From Sphingomonas sp. S-NIH.Pt15_0812 (GTDB lineage Bacteria > Pseudomonadota > Alphaproteobacteria > Sphingomonadales > Sphingomonadaceae): 64,000 bases of DNA. Below are positions 50,103 to 58,803 of this stretch, piece by piece. The DNA lies in the NCBI RefSeq assembly GCF_003951315.1, contig NZ_QLJH01000008.1:62001-126000 (forward strand), given 5' to 3'. The translations under genes and the position numbers were made by a program. How positions within the stretch are numbered: position 1 is the first letter of the stretch; each line of letters opens with the position of its first letter. The notes beneath the pieces were generated by a model. It searched no databases, was not told the origin of the DNA, and saw only the letters and a list, made by a program, of their open reading frames with translations.

Positions 50103-51286
50103 CAGCGGTTCGCCGCGATGATCTGGCGGATACGCGCCTCGACCGCCGGATCGTTGGCGTCCTTCGCCGTCGCGCCGTATGCTTGCGCCGCCGGCAGGCC
50201 CAGCCGCTGACCCGACTTGCTGGCGGTATCGACCGTGGCGGCCACCGACAGTCCGACGCGCAAGGGATTGGCGCGCAGCTCGCGCGGGTCGAGCGCGATG
50301 CGCACCGGCACGCGCTGCACGATCTTGATCCAGTTGCCGCTGGCGTTTTGCGGCGGCAGCAGCGCGAAGGCGTTCCCACTGCCCGCGCCGACGCCGATCA
50401 CCTTGCCGTGATAGACCACGTCATCGCCGTACACGTCGCTGACCACGGTGGCCGGCTGGCCGATGCGCAGGTCCTTGAGCTGGGTCTCGCGGAAGTTGGC
50501 GTCGACCCACAGCCGATCGAGCGGCACCACCGCCATCATCGGCGTGCCCGCCGCGACCTGCTGGCCCAACTGCACCGTACGCTGCGCCACCACGCCATCG
50601 ATCGGTGCGGCGACATGCATGTGGCTCGCCGTGATCGCCGCGCGGCGATAAGCCGCCGCCGCCGCCAGCACCGCCGGGTTCGTATTCACCTCAGTGCCCT
50701 GCACGGCGGTGCGCGACTGGGTCTGCTGGCTGAGCGCCAGTTGCAGATTGGCGCGCGCCACCTTCACCGCATCGGCGGCATGGGCCAGTTCCTCGCCCGA
50801 GATCGCGCCCTCGGCCGCCGCACCCCGGCGGCGGCGGTAATCGTCGCTCGCCCGTGCCAGCTCGGCCCGTGCCTGCACCACCTGCGCCCCCGTTTCCGAC
50901 AGGCGCGAGAAGGTGGCGCGGGTCGAACGCACCGCGCGCGCCAGCTCCGCCTCGGCCGAGGCGAGCCCGACATCGGCGGTCGCAGGGTCGAGGTCGATCA
51001 ACGGCTGGCCGGCCTTCACCATCTGGGTGTTGTCGGCATGGATCGCGGTCACCTGACCCGGATCGCGCGCGGTGATCGCCACCACGTCGCCCGCGACATA
51101 GGCGTCGTCGGTCTCCTCCTCCGGCTTGGCGAGCAGGAAGTGGAACACCGCCCAGACGATCACGCCGATCAGGACGATCACGCCCAGGATCAGCAGTGCC
51201 TTGCGCCGCCCGCCCGGATTGCCCCGGGGCGCAGGCGTGGTCTGCGGTACGGCCTGCTCTGCGGAGTCGGCACGGTTGTCGGTCAT
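50102..51286 (-). CDS. emrA: EmrA/HlyD-type membrane fusion protein
   Basis: The 394-residue protein has one N-terminal transmembrane helix (ALLILGVIVLIGVIVWAVFHFLL), a biotinyl-lipoyl-like half (TDDAYVAGDVVAITARDPGQV), an alpha-helical hairpin with many Ala/Arg/Glu repeats, and a second half with HMHVAAPIDGVVAQRTVQLGQQV. It links the inner-membrane pump EmrB to the outer-membrane channel across the periplasm. It overlaps the upstream channel gene by ATGA. Confidence 0.93.
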   Translation of the reverse strand: MTDNRADSAEQAVPQTTPAPRGNPGGRRKALLILGVIVLIGVIVWAVFHFLLAKPEEETDDAYVAGDVVAITARDPGQVTAIHADNTQMVKAGQPLIDLDPATADVGLASAEAELARAVRSTRATFSRLSETGAQVVQARAELARASDDYRRRRGAAAEGAISGEELAHAADAVKVARANLQLALSQQTQSRTAVQGTEVNTNPAVLAAAAAYRRAAITASHMHVAAPIDGVVAQRTVQLGQQVAAGTPMMAVVPLDRLWVDANFRETQLKDLRIGQPATVVSDVYGDDVVYHGKVIGVGAGSGNAFALLPPQNASGNWIKIVQRVPVRIALDPRELRANPLRVGLSVAATVDTASKSGQRLGLPAAQAYGATAKDANDPAVEARIRQIIAANR

Positions 51287-52689
51287 GGCTGGACACTTTC
51301 GGCAGAGAAGCCGCCGCCCAGCGCCAGCACCAGCGCCACGCGCTGGCGGGCCGCTTCGGCGGCGAGGTTGGTGGCGGTCAGGCGGGCGTCGAGCAGGCGC
51401 ACGTCATTGTCGACCAGATCGAGTTGCGAGTTGAGTCCGCTGGACACGCGCACGGCGTTGAGCCGCCCGGTCTCCGCGAAGCCGCGCACCACCTGCTCGG
51501 CACGCTGGCGCTGGGCTTGGAGGTTGGTGGAGAGGGCCAGCGCATCGGCCGCCTCGCGCACCGCGCCGACCACGCGCTCGTTATAGGCGGCATTGGCGAG
51601 GTCGACCTGCGCGGTCGCGCTCTGCAGTCCGGCGCGCAACCGCCCGCCCTCGAAGATCGGCAGGTGGATCGCGCCGCCGCCCCCGGCGGTGCCTGCATCG
51701 AGCGAGAAGAGATTGCCGATGCCGATCGCCTGGAGCCCGGCGAGCGCCGTCAGGTTGACATTGGGGTAATAGGCCCGCCGCGCGACCTGCTGCCCCGCCG
51801 CCGCAGCCGCGATCCGCGCCTGCGCCGCCGCGATGTCGGGCCGGCGGGCGAGCAGGTCGGCGGGCAGCACGGTCGGCACCGGCAGGCCGGCGTCGAGCCG
51901 GGCGGCGGTCGGACCGATGCCCGCGCCATAGTCGCTCCCCCGCCCCGCCAGCGCCGCCAGCGCGTTGACCGCCAAGGCCCGCGATCCTTCCGCGGCCGTC
52001 AGCGCCTCGCGCGCCTGGGCGAGCAGCGTCGCCGCCGCTGTCGATTGCACCTTGCTGGCCAGCTGGTTGCGGACCTGCGCCTCGACCAGCCGCAGCGAGC
52101 GTTCGCGCTCGGTGATCGTCGCGCGGGCGATCGCAGCCTGCGCATCGGCGCGGACCAGGTCGAGATAGGTCTGGACCACCGATCCCGCGATCGCCAGCCG
52201 CGCCGCCGCCACATCGTAGCGCGCGGCCTGGGCGCTTTGCCGCGCCTCCAGGATCGCGGCCTGCTGCCGCCCGAACAGGTCGAGATTATAGCTGAGATTG
52301 ACGACGCCGGTACCGACGAAACGGACGCTGCCGCCATAGGGGGGCGGGATGATGTAGCGGCCCGACAGGCGCTGCACCTGCGGCGACAGATCGGCGCTGA
52401 CGTCCAGGTTGCGCTCGGCCTGCTGCCGCTCCAGCCCCGCCTGCGCCTGCCGGACGCGCGCCAGCGCGGTGGCGAGCGACGGATTGCCGCCGGTCGCATC
52501 CGCGACGATCCGGTCGAGCTGCGGATCGCCGAAGCTCCGCCACCAGGCCTGGTCGATATAGGGGGCGGGTCCACCCGCCAGCCCCATCTGCATCGGCGCG
52601 ACCGGCGTCACCGACTGATGCGTCGCGGGGGCCGCGCAACCGGCGAGCAGCACGGCCAGCGTGCCCATCGCCCAGACAGCCCGGCTCAT
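51283..52689 (-). CDS. Outer-membrane efflux lipoprotein (NodT/OprM family)
   Basis: Start 52689 overlaps marR by ATGA and gives 468 residues. The N-terminus has a lipobox, VLLAGCAAP, so it is lipid-anchored. Two repeated coiled-coil halves with family motifs (WWRSFGDPQLDRIV, NLSYNLDLFGRQ, LLARRPDIAAAQARIAAA, LPIFEGGRLRAGL) fit the TolC-like NodT group. It is the outer-membrane exit duct for EmrAB. Confidence 0.93.
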   Translation of the reverse strand: MSRAVWAMGTLAVLLAGCAAPATHQSVTPVAPMQMGLAGGPAPYIDQAWWRSFGDPQLDRIVADATGGNPSLATALARVRQAQAGLERQQAERNLDVSADLSPQVQRLSGRYIIPPPYGGSVRFVGTGVVNLSYNLDLFGRQQAAILEARQSAQAARYDVAAARLAIAGSVVQTYLDLVRADAQAAIARATITERERSLRLVEAQVRNQLASKVQSTAAATLLAQAREALTAAEGSRALAVNALAALAGRGSDYGAGIGPTAARLDAGLPVPTVLPADLLARRPDIAAAQARIAAAAAGQQVARRAYYPNVNLTALAGLQAIGIGNLFSLDAGTAGGGGAIHLPIFEGGRLRAGLQSATAQVDLANAAYNERVVGAVREAADALALSTNLQAQRQRAEQVVRGFAETGRLNAVRVSSGLNSQLDLVDNDVRLLDARLTATNLAAEAARQRVALVLALGGGFSAESVQP

Positions 52690-53159
52690 GCGCAGCCTCC
52701 CTCGTTCACGGCATTTTCGAACGTCGCCTTCAGGCGCTGCAACCCACCGATCAGCCCTTCGAGCTCCTCGCGGTCCCATTCCGCCAGGACCGCGTTCCAG
52801 CATTGCTGGACCTGGCGCTTGCAGCGGAGCGCGATCTCGCGCCCCTCCGGGGTCAGGGAAAGGTTGATCTGGCGACGGTCGCCATCGTCGCGCGCGCGGC
52901 GGAGCAGGCCGCGCTCCTCCAGCTGGTCGACGACGCGGGTCATCGCGCCCTTGTCATACCCCATGTCCCGCGCCAGCGCGACGCAGGTATTGGCATCGGT
53001 CATGAGGATCATCGCCAGCGACGACCATTGCGTGCCGGTAATGCCCTCGCGCGCGAAGATCGGCTCGACCAACTGCGCGCCCATCACATGGATGCGCCGG
53101 ATCAGATAGCCGATCGAATTGTTCGGCCGAAACGACTCATCGTCATCGTACAGGTTCAT
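52686..53159 (-). CDS. MarR-family transcriptional repressor of the efflux operon
   Basis: The 157-residue protein has a MarR winged helix: TQWSSLAMILMTDANTCVALARDMGYDKGAMTRVVDQLEERGLL, of which the recognition helix is AMTRVVDQLEERG, followed by the wing RDDGDRRQINLSLT. As the first gene of the operon it probably represses its own expression together with the pump and is released by pump substrates. A palindrome sits in the upstream region. Confidence 0.92.
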   Translation of the reverse strand: MNLYDDDESFRPNNSIGYLIRRIHVMGAQLVEPIFAREGITGTQWSSLAMILMTDANTCVALARDMGYDKGAMTRVVDQLEERGLLRRARDDGDRRQINLSLTPEGREIALRCKRQVQQCWNAVLAEWDREELEGLIGGLQRLKATFENAVNEGGCA

Positions 53160-53179
53160 GCGGTTGCCGTGGCAAAGGT

Positions 53180-53194
53180 TGCCTAGGCAGTCAA
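53180..53194 (-). promoter_or_regulatory. Candidate MarR operator with overlapping -35-like element
   Basis: TGCCTAGGCA at 53180-53189 is a perfect 10-bp palindrome, 21-30 nt before the marR start. On the reverse strand it abuts TTGACT (53189-53194), a good -35 match. Repressor binding there would block the promoter. The corresponding -10 is not clear. Confidence 0.4.
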
Positions 53195-53247
53195 TTATCT
53201 TTCGCGTCAGGAACGGATCGATCCCCGACCGATCCCGTCCCGACCGA

Positions 53248-54300
53248 TCACCCGCGTCCGATCAGGCCCCGCGCGATCCGGTCGGCCACCTCGGACGCCG
53301 GCTCGCCGCTGGCGGCGCTCTCGGTCCAAACCTGCTCCAGCCGCTCGGGAATGCGGGCGATCCGCGCCATCACCTCGGCCTCGTCGCCATGCCCCAGATA
53401 TTCCAGGCCGACATTGATGATGCCGCCGGCGTTGATGACATAGTCCGGTGCGTAGAGGATGCCACGATCATGGACACGCTGGCCATCCGCGCGCACCGCC
53501 AGCTGGTTGTTCGCGCCGCCCGCGATCACCTTGGCGCGGATCTGCGGGATGCTGGTTTCGGTCAGCACCGCGCCCAGCGCGTTGGGGCTGACCAGATCGA
53601 CATCCTGAGTCAGGATCGCATCGGCCGGCACGGTGGTCGCGCCCAGTTCCGCCGCCATCGCCTCGGCGCGTTCGGTGTTCACATCGGCCAGGGTCAGCAC
53701 CGCGCCGTCGCGCGCCAGCAGCCGCGCCAGACCGCCGCCGACCGAACCCAGGCCCTGCACCGCGACGCGCACGCCCTTCATGTCGGTCGCGCCCAGCCCG
53801 CGCTTCGCCGCCGCGACCACGCCCAGATAGACGCCGTGAGCGGTATAGGGGCCGGGATCGCCGCCCGCCGCGCCGCTTTCGACCGGCAGGCCGGAGACAT
53901 AGCGGGTCTGGCCGGCGATGACCTTCATCCGCGCCTCGGACATGCCGACATCCTCGGCGGTCACATAGCGGCCGCCGAGCGATTCGACCGCCCGGCCAAA
54001 GGCTTCGAGCTGTTCGGTGGTGATGACCGCGCCCGGCTCGGGGGCCAGCACGACGCCCTTGCCGCCGCCCAGCTCCAGGCCGGCCATCGCGTTCTTGAAG
54101 CTCATGCCGCGCGACAGGCGCAGCGCATCGGTGATCGCGCGGTCGCTGTCGGCATAGTGCCAGAAGCGGACGCCGCCCGCCGCCGGGCCCAGCTTGGTGG
54201 AGTGGATCGCGACCACCGCCTTCAGCCCCGAGGCCGGGTCGGTGAAGAGATGGATGCCTTCATGGTCGTCGAAATCGGGAAAGCCCCAATTGCTGGTCAT
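53248..54300 (-). CDS. Leucine dehydrogenase-type amino-acid dehydrogenase (Glu/Leu/Phe/Val family)
   Basis: Start 54300 gives 350 residues, the normal length for leucine dehydrogenase. The glycine-rich active-site segment LELGGGKGVVLAP contains the catalytic Lys, and GGRYVTAEDVGMS, the NAD-binding VAVQGLGSVGGGLARLL and AGGANNQLA follow. It should catalyse reversible oxidative deamination of branched-chain amino acids with NAD+. A frame extending to 54360 overlaps the tRNA and is rejected. Confidence 0.92.
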   Translation of the reverse strand: MTSNWGFPDFDDHEGIHLFTDPASGLKAVVAIHSTKLGPAAGGVRFWHYADSDRAITDALRLSRGMSFKNAMAGLELGGGKGVVLAPEPGAVITTEQLEAFGRAVESLGGRYVTAEDVGMSEARMKVIAGQTRYVSGLPVESGAAGGDPGPYTAHGVYLGVVAAAKRGLGATDMKGVRVAVQGLGSVGGGLARLLARDGAVLTLADVNTERAEAMAAELGATTVPADAILTQDVDLVSPNALGAVLTETSIPQIRAKVIAGGANNQLAVRADGQRVHDRGILYAPDYVINAGGIINVGLEYLGHGDEAEVMARIARIPERLEQVWTESAASGEPASEVADRIARGLIGRG

Positions 54301-54330
54301 GGGCAGCCTCTGCGCGATGTCTGAAGATGG

Positions 54331-54408
54331 TGGGGCGACCGACGGGACTTGAACCCGCAACTTCCGGCATCACAAGCCGGCGCTCTAACCAATTGAACTA
54401 CGGTCGCC
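54331..54408 (-). tRNA. tRNA-His (anticodon GTG)
   Basis: The reverse strand folds as a tRNA: acceptor GCGACCG/CGGTCGC with the extra 5' G and C73 typical of tRNA-His, a D-arm containing AATTGGTTAGAG, anticodon stem CCGGC/GCCGG with loop TTGTGAT, T-arm GGTTCAAGTCC, and an encoded CCA end. It lies in the gap between the dehydrogenase and gspN genes. Confidence 0.96.
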
Positions 54409-54456
54409 GCGAAGGAGTTGGGCCGATAAGGGGTGATGGACGGTCCGTCAAGCGCA

Positions 54457-55182
54457 TCAGAAGCGTCCTTCGACAGAAAGTTGATAACCGCGTGGACCAG
54501 CGACGAATCCGGCGGCCTGCAAGCGGCCGATCGTCGTCGCGTCGCCGCCCTGCATCACCAGTTCCGCCCGGTAGCGGCCATCGCCGGTGATTCGCAGCGT
54601 CACGCCTTCCGTCCCCGCCGCGCCGGTCAGCGGCAGAACCAGCGCGCCCGCATCGCACCGCGCATCGCCGCTGACCGAGGGCGGCAGGCCGACGCCCGCC
54701 ACATCGCCTGCCAGGGTCGCGGTCACCCGCCCCTGTGCCTCACTGCACTGGTCGTCGCGGAAGCGGATGGTGACATCGGCCAGGTCGAGGAACGCGACGG
54801 GCAGTGGCTGGAACAACGCCCCCGCACCGATCCGGGCAGTCGCGCGCTCCACGCCCATGCCATGCCGGCTGACATAGGCGCGCGCCGACAGCGGCGGCAC
54901 ACCGATCGCACCGTCGCGCTCCAGCGTCAGCACCGCGCGTCCGGTCAGCAGCCCGAGCGGCGACAGGCGCGCGTCGACATCGCCGATCGGCAACTGGCCG
55001 AGGCTGGCGTCGCGCAGCCGCGCATCCCAGATGCTGCCCTCGACCTCGCGCGCGACCAGCCCCTGCCGCCCTGCCCCGGCCCAGCCGAGCACCGCACGCA
55101 TCGGCAGGAAGACGATCAGCGCCACCAGCATCATCGCCCCGAACAGCGCCGCCGGCCCGGTGGTCAGACGAATCCGCCTCAT
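54457..55182 (-). CDS. gspN: Type II secretion system protein N
   Basis: Start 55182 overlaps gspM by ATGA and gives 241 residues. One N-terminal membrane helix (ALFGAMMLVALIVFLPMRAVL) is followed by a periplasmic domain of repeated strand segments (EGSIWDARLRDASLG, LGLLTGRAVLTLERDG). Position as last gene of the gsp operon and the GspN-type WxGRL-like start identify it. GspN is an inner-membrane accessory part with an incompletely known role. Confidence 0.82.
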   Translation of the reverse strand: MRRIRLTTGPAALFGAMMLVALIVFLPMRAVLGWAGAGRQGLVAREVEGSIWDARLRDASLGQLPIGDVDARLSPLGLLTGRAVLTLERDGAIGVPPLSARAYVSRHGMGVERATARIGAGALFQPLPVAFLDLADVTIRFRDDQCSEAQGRVTATLAGDVAGVGLPPSVSGDARCDAGALVLPLTGAAGTEGVTLRITGDGRYRAELVMQGGDATTIGRLQAAGFVAGPRGYQLSVEGRF

Positions 55183-55646
55183 GCCGCCCGTCCCCGCAGC
55201 AACAGTCGGGCCGAGACGGTGCGATCGCCATTGTCGCTGAGCGTCGCGCCCTCGACCACGATCCCCGCCCGCTCCAGCCGCGCCAGCCAGGCGGTCAGCG
55301 CCGCACCCCGAGCCGAGGTGATCGAGACGCGCACCCCGTCGCCCTCCGGCTCCAGGCTGGCGAGCGGGAAGCCGGCCGTCTCCGCCTGGGCGCGGATCAC
55401 GTCGGCCAGCGAGCCGGTGAGCGGCGGCACCTTGCGCGCCGCGCCCAGCGCATCGACCACGGCGCGCGTCTCGCCCATTCGGATCACCGCCGCCGCATGC
55501 CGCTCGCGCGCGCCGGCCATCACGTCCGACAGCGGCCGGATCACCAGCCCCCACAGGATCGTCACGATCGCCAGCGCGGCCATGACCAGCAACAGCCTCT
55601 GCTCGCGCTTGGAGCGGCCCTGGAACCAGTGTCGAAGCGCGTTCAT
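55179..55646 (-). CDS. gspM: Type II secretion system protein M
   Basis: The 155-residue protein has a short cytoplasmic N-terminus (LRHWFQGRSKREQRLLLVM), one membrane helix and a ferredoxin-like periplasmic domain. This is the GspM layout. GspM and GspL together anchor the GspE motor to the inner-membrane platform. It overlaps both gspL and gspN by ATGA. Confidence 0.85.
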   Translation of the reverse strand: MNALRHWFQGRSKREQRLLLVMAALAIVTILWGLVIRPLSDVMAGARERHAAAVIRMGETRAVVDALGAARKVPPLTGSLADVIRAQAETAGFPLASLEPEGDGVRVSITSARGAALTAWLARLERAGIVVEGATLSDNGDRTVSARLLLRGRAA

Positions 55647-56716
55647 CGGCCGCTCACCGTCAGTTCGCCGGTGATCCGGCCGTTGGCGGACTGGAAGACG
55701 CTGGCCTGCACCGCGAAGCCGGCGCGTTCCAGCGCGCGTTTCAGATCGGTGGCCAGCGCCTCGCGCTCGACCGCGACCGACAGGCGCAGATCGCCATTGG
55801 CGGTGAAATCCAGGCCCGTCACTTCGCTCCCCGGCACGCTGCGGATCGCGGCGAAGGCCGCCGCGGTGGTGGTGGTGAAGCCCAGGCCCGGCCCGATCAC
55901 CCGGCCCGACCGCTCGGCCAGCTGCCGATCGGGATCGGTCACGGTCTCGCCGCGCGGCAGGGCGGTGGCGGCGAGCGCATCGGCCTGCGCCTCCAGCCGG
56001 TCGGCGGCGAAGCTGTACTTGGCGACGCGGACCAGCGAGATGGCGAAGCTGACCGCCAGGATCGCGGCACCCAGCGCCGCCAGCCGTCGCACCAGCCGCC
56101 AGTCGATCGCGAAGCCCCGCCGCCGGGCGAACACGCCCTGGCGCAGGTCGAGCGTGGGCGCGGCGGTCGCGTCGAACAAGGCGGCGTCCAGCACCTGTCG
56201 CTCGACCGTCGCGGGCGGCTCACCGCCGGTGACCAGCTCGGTCAGCCGCGCTTCGTCGGCGAAGCCGCTGGTCCGGCCGCGCACCACCGCCTGGCCCGCC
56301 AGTTCGGCGCGCACATAGCCTTCCTCCGGGCGGGGCAGCAGCATCGGGGCCGGCACAAGCGCGACCGGATCCACCCCGGCGGCGGCCAGCTGGTTGAGCC
56401 AGGCGCGCATCGTCTCCCTCGCAACGACGCCGATCGGGCGTTCGCCGCCGCCCTCGTCGCCCACCGCGACGTGCAACTCGCCGGGCGGGGCGGCGCTCGC
56501 CTCGGCCGCGAGCAGCCGCGCCGCCGCCACCGCCTGGGCGGGGGACCGGGCGGGCAGTTCGGCCCAGTGCAGCGTCACCGCCTCGGCCGGCGCGACCGCG
56601 ACGATCGGGTCCGGCTCCACCGGCACGCCGTCGCCCCGTGCCATCAGCCCGGCATCGCCGAACCGCATCCAGCGGAAGCCGGTCTCGCCGCTGGGCAGGA
56701 ATAACAAGGTCGTCAC
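55643..56716 (-). CDS. gspL: Type II secretion system protein L
   Basis: A GTG start at 56716, behind GGGGGGAAG and overlapping the gspK stop by GTGA, gives 357 residues. An ATG at 56731 is an alternative. The N-terminal cytoplasmic half has an actin-like fold (LLFLPSGETGFRWMRFGD), one membrane helix sits near residues 230-250 (LAALGAAILAVSFAISLV), and a periplasmic ferredoxin-like end follows. GspL recruits the GspE ATPase. Confidence 0.85.
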   Translation of the reverse strand: MTTLLFLPSGETGFRWMRFGDAGLMARGDGVPVEPDPIVAVAPAEAVTLHWAELPARSPAQAVAAARLLAAEASAAPPGELHVAVGDEGGGERPIGVVARETMRAWLNQLAAAGVDPVALVPAPMLLPRPEEGYVRAELAGQAVVRGRTSGFADEARLTELVTGGEPPATVERQVLDAALFDATAAPTLDLRQGVFARRRGFAIDWRLVRRLAALGAAILAVSFAISLVRVAKYSFAADRLEAQADALAATALPRGETVTDPDRQLAERSGRVIGPGLGFTTTTAAAFAAIRSVPGSEVTGLDFTANGDLRLSVAVEREALATDLKRALERAGFAVQASVFQSANGRITGELTVSGR

Positions 56717-57693
56717 GTATCTTCCCCCCATTGTCGCGCGACCAGGCGTACCGGCAGCCTCGACGCGTCGATCAACGCTCGTTCCTGTAGTTGCGCGCCC
56801 GGGACCGTCACGTCCACCGTCATTCGAAACCAGGCCGTGGTCGCCGCCGTCTGCGCCGCCGCGTCGCTCGGCGTCGTCGCCCCCTTCCACAGATCGAGCG
56901 CGTTCGACCAGCCCTGGGGCGGGCGGCGCAGCAGCAAGGCGCGGACGGAGTCGACCGACTGGCTGCCGTCCGGCGCCAGCATGGCGAGCAGCGGCGCCTG
57001 TTCGGGCAGGATGGTGTTGACGTTCATCCGGCTCGGCTCCGCGACCGGCAGGGCGCAGACCCAGGGCCGGAGCCGGGCATAGACCTCCGGGGTCACGCCC
57101 GACACCGCGCGCAACTCGCTGACATCCGCCATCAGCGTGCCGGCGGTGCGATAGCCGGTCTGCTGGCCGGTGTAGAACGGGTCCTCCGCGCCGCCGGGCT
57201 GCTGGTCCTGGTCGCTGTCGATCCAGTCGGCGGTGCTCGCCGCGATCTGATCGGCGACCTGGCCCGAGATGCCGAGCAGCCGCATCAGCCGCGCGAACTG
57301 GATGCGCTGCAATCCGGCGGTCTGGTAGAGGCCCGGCGCGCCCGCCGACGTCGCCAGCCCGTTGAGGTTGAAGCAATTGCCGCCATCCACCACGCGCGCC
57401 ACCGCCATCCCCCCGCCGGGCAGCGGCAGCGGAAAGGGCCGGTCGCTCCAATTGCCGAGCAGCGTCACCCGCCCCTCGCTCTTGGTCAGCAGATCGCCCA
57501 GGCGAACGGTCGCCATCGCCTCCGCCCCGACGGCATAGGCGCGCGCCTGGTCGGCGGCGGCGGCATTGGCGGCGAGGCGGGTGGACAGGCGCAGCTTCTC
57601 CAGCGCCGCGCCCGCCATGACCGCGATCACCGCCACCAGCATCAGCACGGTGAGCAACGCCGCGCCGCGTTCGCCGGCGCGCCTAGACGCCAT
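56713..57693 (-). CDS. gspK: Type II secretion system minor pseudopilin K
   Basis: The 326-residue protein begins GERGAALLTVLMLVAVIAVMA, a prepilin leader with an Ala-type start of the pilin helix rather than Phe, as usual for GspK. The large globular domain contains NLNGLATSAG and the helix-hairpin motif LRAVSGVTPEVYARLRPW. GspK caps the pseudopilus tip with GspI and GspJ. It overlaps gspJ by 11 nt. Confidence 0.9.
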   Translation of the reverse strand: MASRRAGERGAALLTVLMLVAVIAVMAGAALEKLRLSTRLAANAAAADQARAYAVGAEAMATVRLGDLLTKSEGRVTLLGNWSDRPFPLPLPGGGMAVARVVDGGNCFNLNGLATSAGAPGLYQTAGLQRIQFARLMRLLGISGQVADQIAASTADWIDSDQDQQPGGAEDPFYTGQQTGYRTAGTLMADVSELRAVSGVTPEVYARLRPWVCALPVAEPSRMNVNTILPEQAPLLAMLAPDGSQSVDSVRALLLRRPPQGWSNALDLWKGATTPSDAAAQTAATTAWFRMTVDVTVPGAQLQERALIDASRLPVRLVARQWGEDT

Positions 57694-58408
57694 TCTGCCC
57701 TCCCGGCGGCGCGAGCGGGGCCGGCTCTCCGCGCGGCATCGATGGCGGGGTGGTCGGGGCGCCCTCCGGCGTGCTGGCCTTGGGGCCGGGCACGCGGATG
57801 CCGCCCGGACCGAAGCCGGTGCCGACCAGCGCCATCATCCGCCAGCTCGTCCCGTCCGTGCGGGTCAGGCGCAGTTCCAGCGCCTGGGGCAGCGCGATAC
57901 CCCCCGCCCCGTCCCAGCGATCGCTCCACGCGCCGGCATAGCGGTAGCGGACGACCAGGGCGCTGACCCGGTCCAGCATCGGCGTCTGCGCCAGTGGCTG
58001 TGCGCCGTCGACCTCCGGATAGCCGATGCGCACCAGCGTCTGCCCGGACAGGCGCCACAGCACCTTCTGCAGATTGGGCCGGGCGGTGGCGTCCAGGTTC
58101 GTCCAGCCGCCGCGCGTGAACAGCATCTCGCCCGGCTCGCCGACAAAGGCGGGACGCAGCCGCCCGGCCTCGTCGCGTGCGGCACGGGGGGTCGCCTGCG
58201 CCAGATCGGCGGTCAGCGCGGAGACAGTGCGGGCGATCGCCGCCTGATCGTCGAGCCGCGCACCCGTCGCCGCCTGTGCGCGGATGCTGAACGACAAGAT
58301 CGCGACGCCGGCCGAGGCGATCATCGCGAAGATCAGCAGCGCGACCATCACCTCGACCAGCGTGAAGCCCTGTTCGGCGGACCGTCCGGCGGGGCGGCGA
58401 TCCGTCAT
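57683..58408 (-). CDS. gspJ: Type II secretion system minor pseudopilin J
   Basis: The 241-residue protein has a prepilin site (SAEQGFTLVEVMVALLIF), then the GspJ globular part with ALTADLAQATPRAARDE and LERVSALVVRYR-like DRVSALVVRYRYAGAW. A Pro/Gly-rich tail follows. GspJ forms the tip complex with GspI and GspK. It overlaps gspI by ATGA. Confidence 0.9.
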   Translation of the reverse strand: MTDRRPAGRSAEQGFTLVEVMVALLIFAMIASAGVAILSFSIRAQAATGARLDDQAAIARTVSALTADLAQATPRAARDEAGRLRPAFVGEPGEMLFTRGGWTNLDATARPNLQKVLWRLSGQTLVRIGYPEVDGAQPLAQTPMLDRVSALVVRYRYAGAWSDRWDGAGGIALPQALELRLTRTDGTSWRMMALVGTGFGPGGIRVPGPKASTPEGAPTTPPSMPRGEPAPLAPPGGQNGV

Positions 58409-58803
58409 GTCGCCACCGCGACGGCGGCGGCGGGGCTCGGCGGGCGGATCATCGTCATGCGGCCGAGCACCTGGCCGCGGACATTCTGCACCACCACGTC
58501 GATCCGCACCACCTGCCGGTCGCCAAGCGGGGTGATCTGGCGAGTCCAGCGCCAGTTGCGGCCGCCATTGACCTCGCCGCCCTCGGTCCGGCCGGGTTCG
58601 GGCGGTTGCGCCTCGGTATAGGCGTCGAGCGCGACATTGTGCGCGACCATCTGCGCCACCAGCGTATCGTCGATCAGCCCGACGCCGCGCACGGTCGCGC
58701 CCTCCAGCCGGACGAGCGCCAGCGCGGCGAGGCTGAACACCGCCAGCGCGACCATGATCTCGATAAGGGTGAAGCCGCGCTCGGCGATCCGGTCATTGCG
58801 CAT
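58405..58803 (-). CDS. gspI: Type II secretion system minor pseudopilin I
   Basis: The 132-residue protein has a short leader and cleavage site (RIAERGFTLIEIMVALAVF) followed by a compact globular domain with DDTLVAQMVAHNVALD and NWRWTRQITP. Size and position identify GspI, which initiates the pseudopilus tip. It overlaps gspH by 11 nt and gspJ by 4 nt. Confidence 0.9.
   Translation of the reverse strand: MRNDRIAERGFTLIEIMVALAVFSLAALALVRLEGATVRGVGLIDDTLVAQMVAHNVALDAYTEAQPPEPGRTEGGEVNGGRNWRWTRQITPLGDRQVVRIDVVVQNVRGQVLGRMTMIRPPSPAAAVAVAT

Noticed and set aside
48513-50210. Long forward frame opposite emrB
   Set aside because: The reverse strand encodes a textbook 14-helix DHA2 pump; the forward frame is rich in Arg, Gln and His with no motif.
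54331-54408. tRNA-His as an attachment site of an integrated element
   Set aside because: No integrase, direct repeat of the tRNA end or mobile genes were found on either side; the flanking genes are ordinary chromosomal functions.
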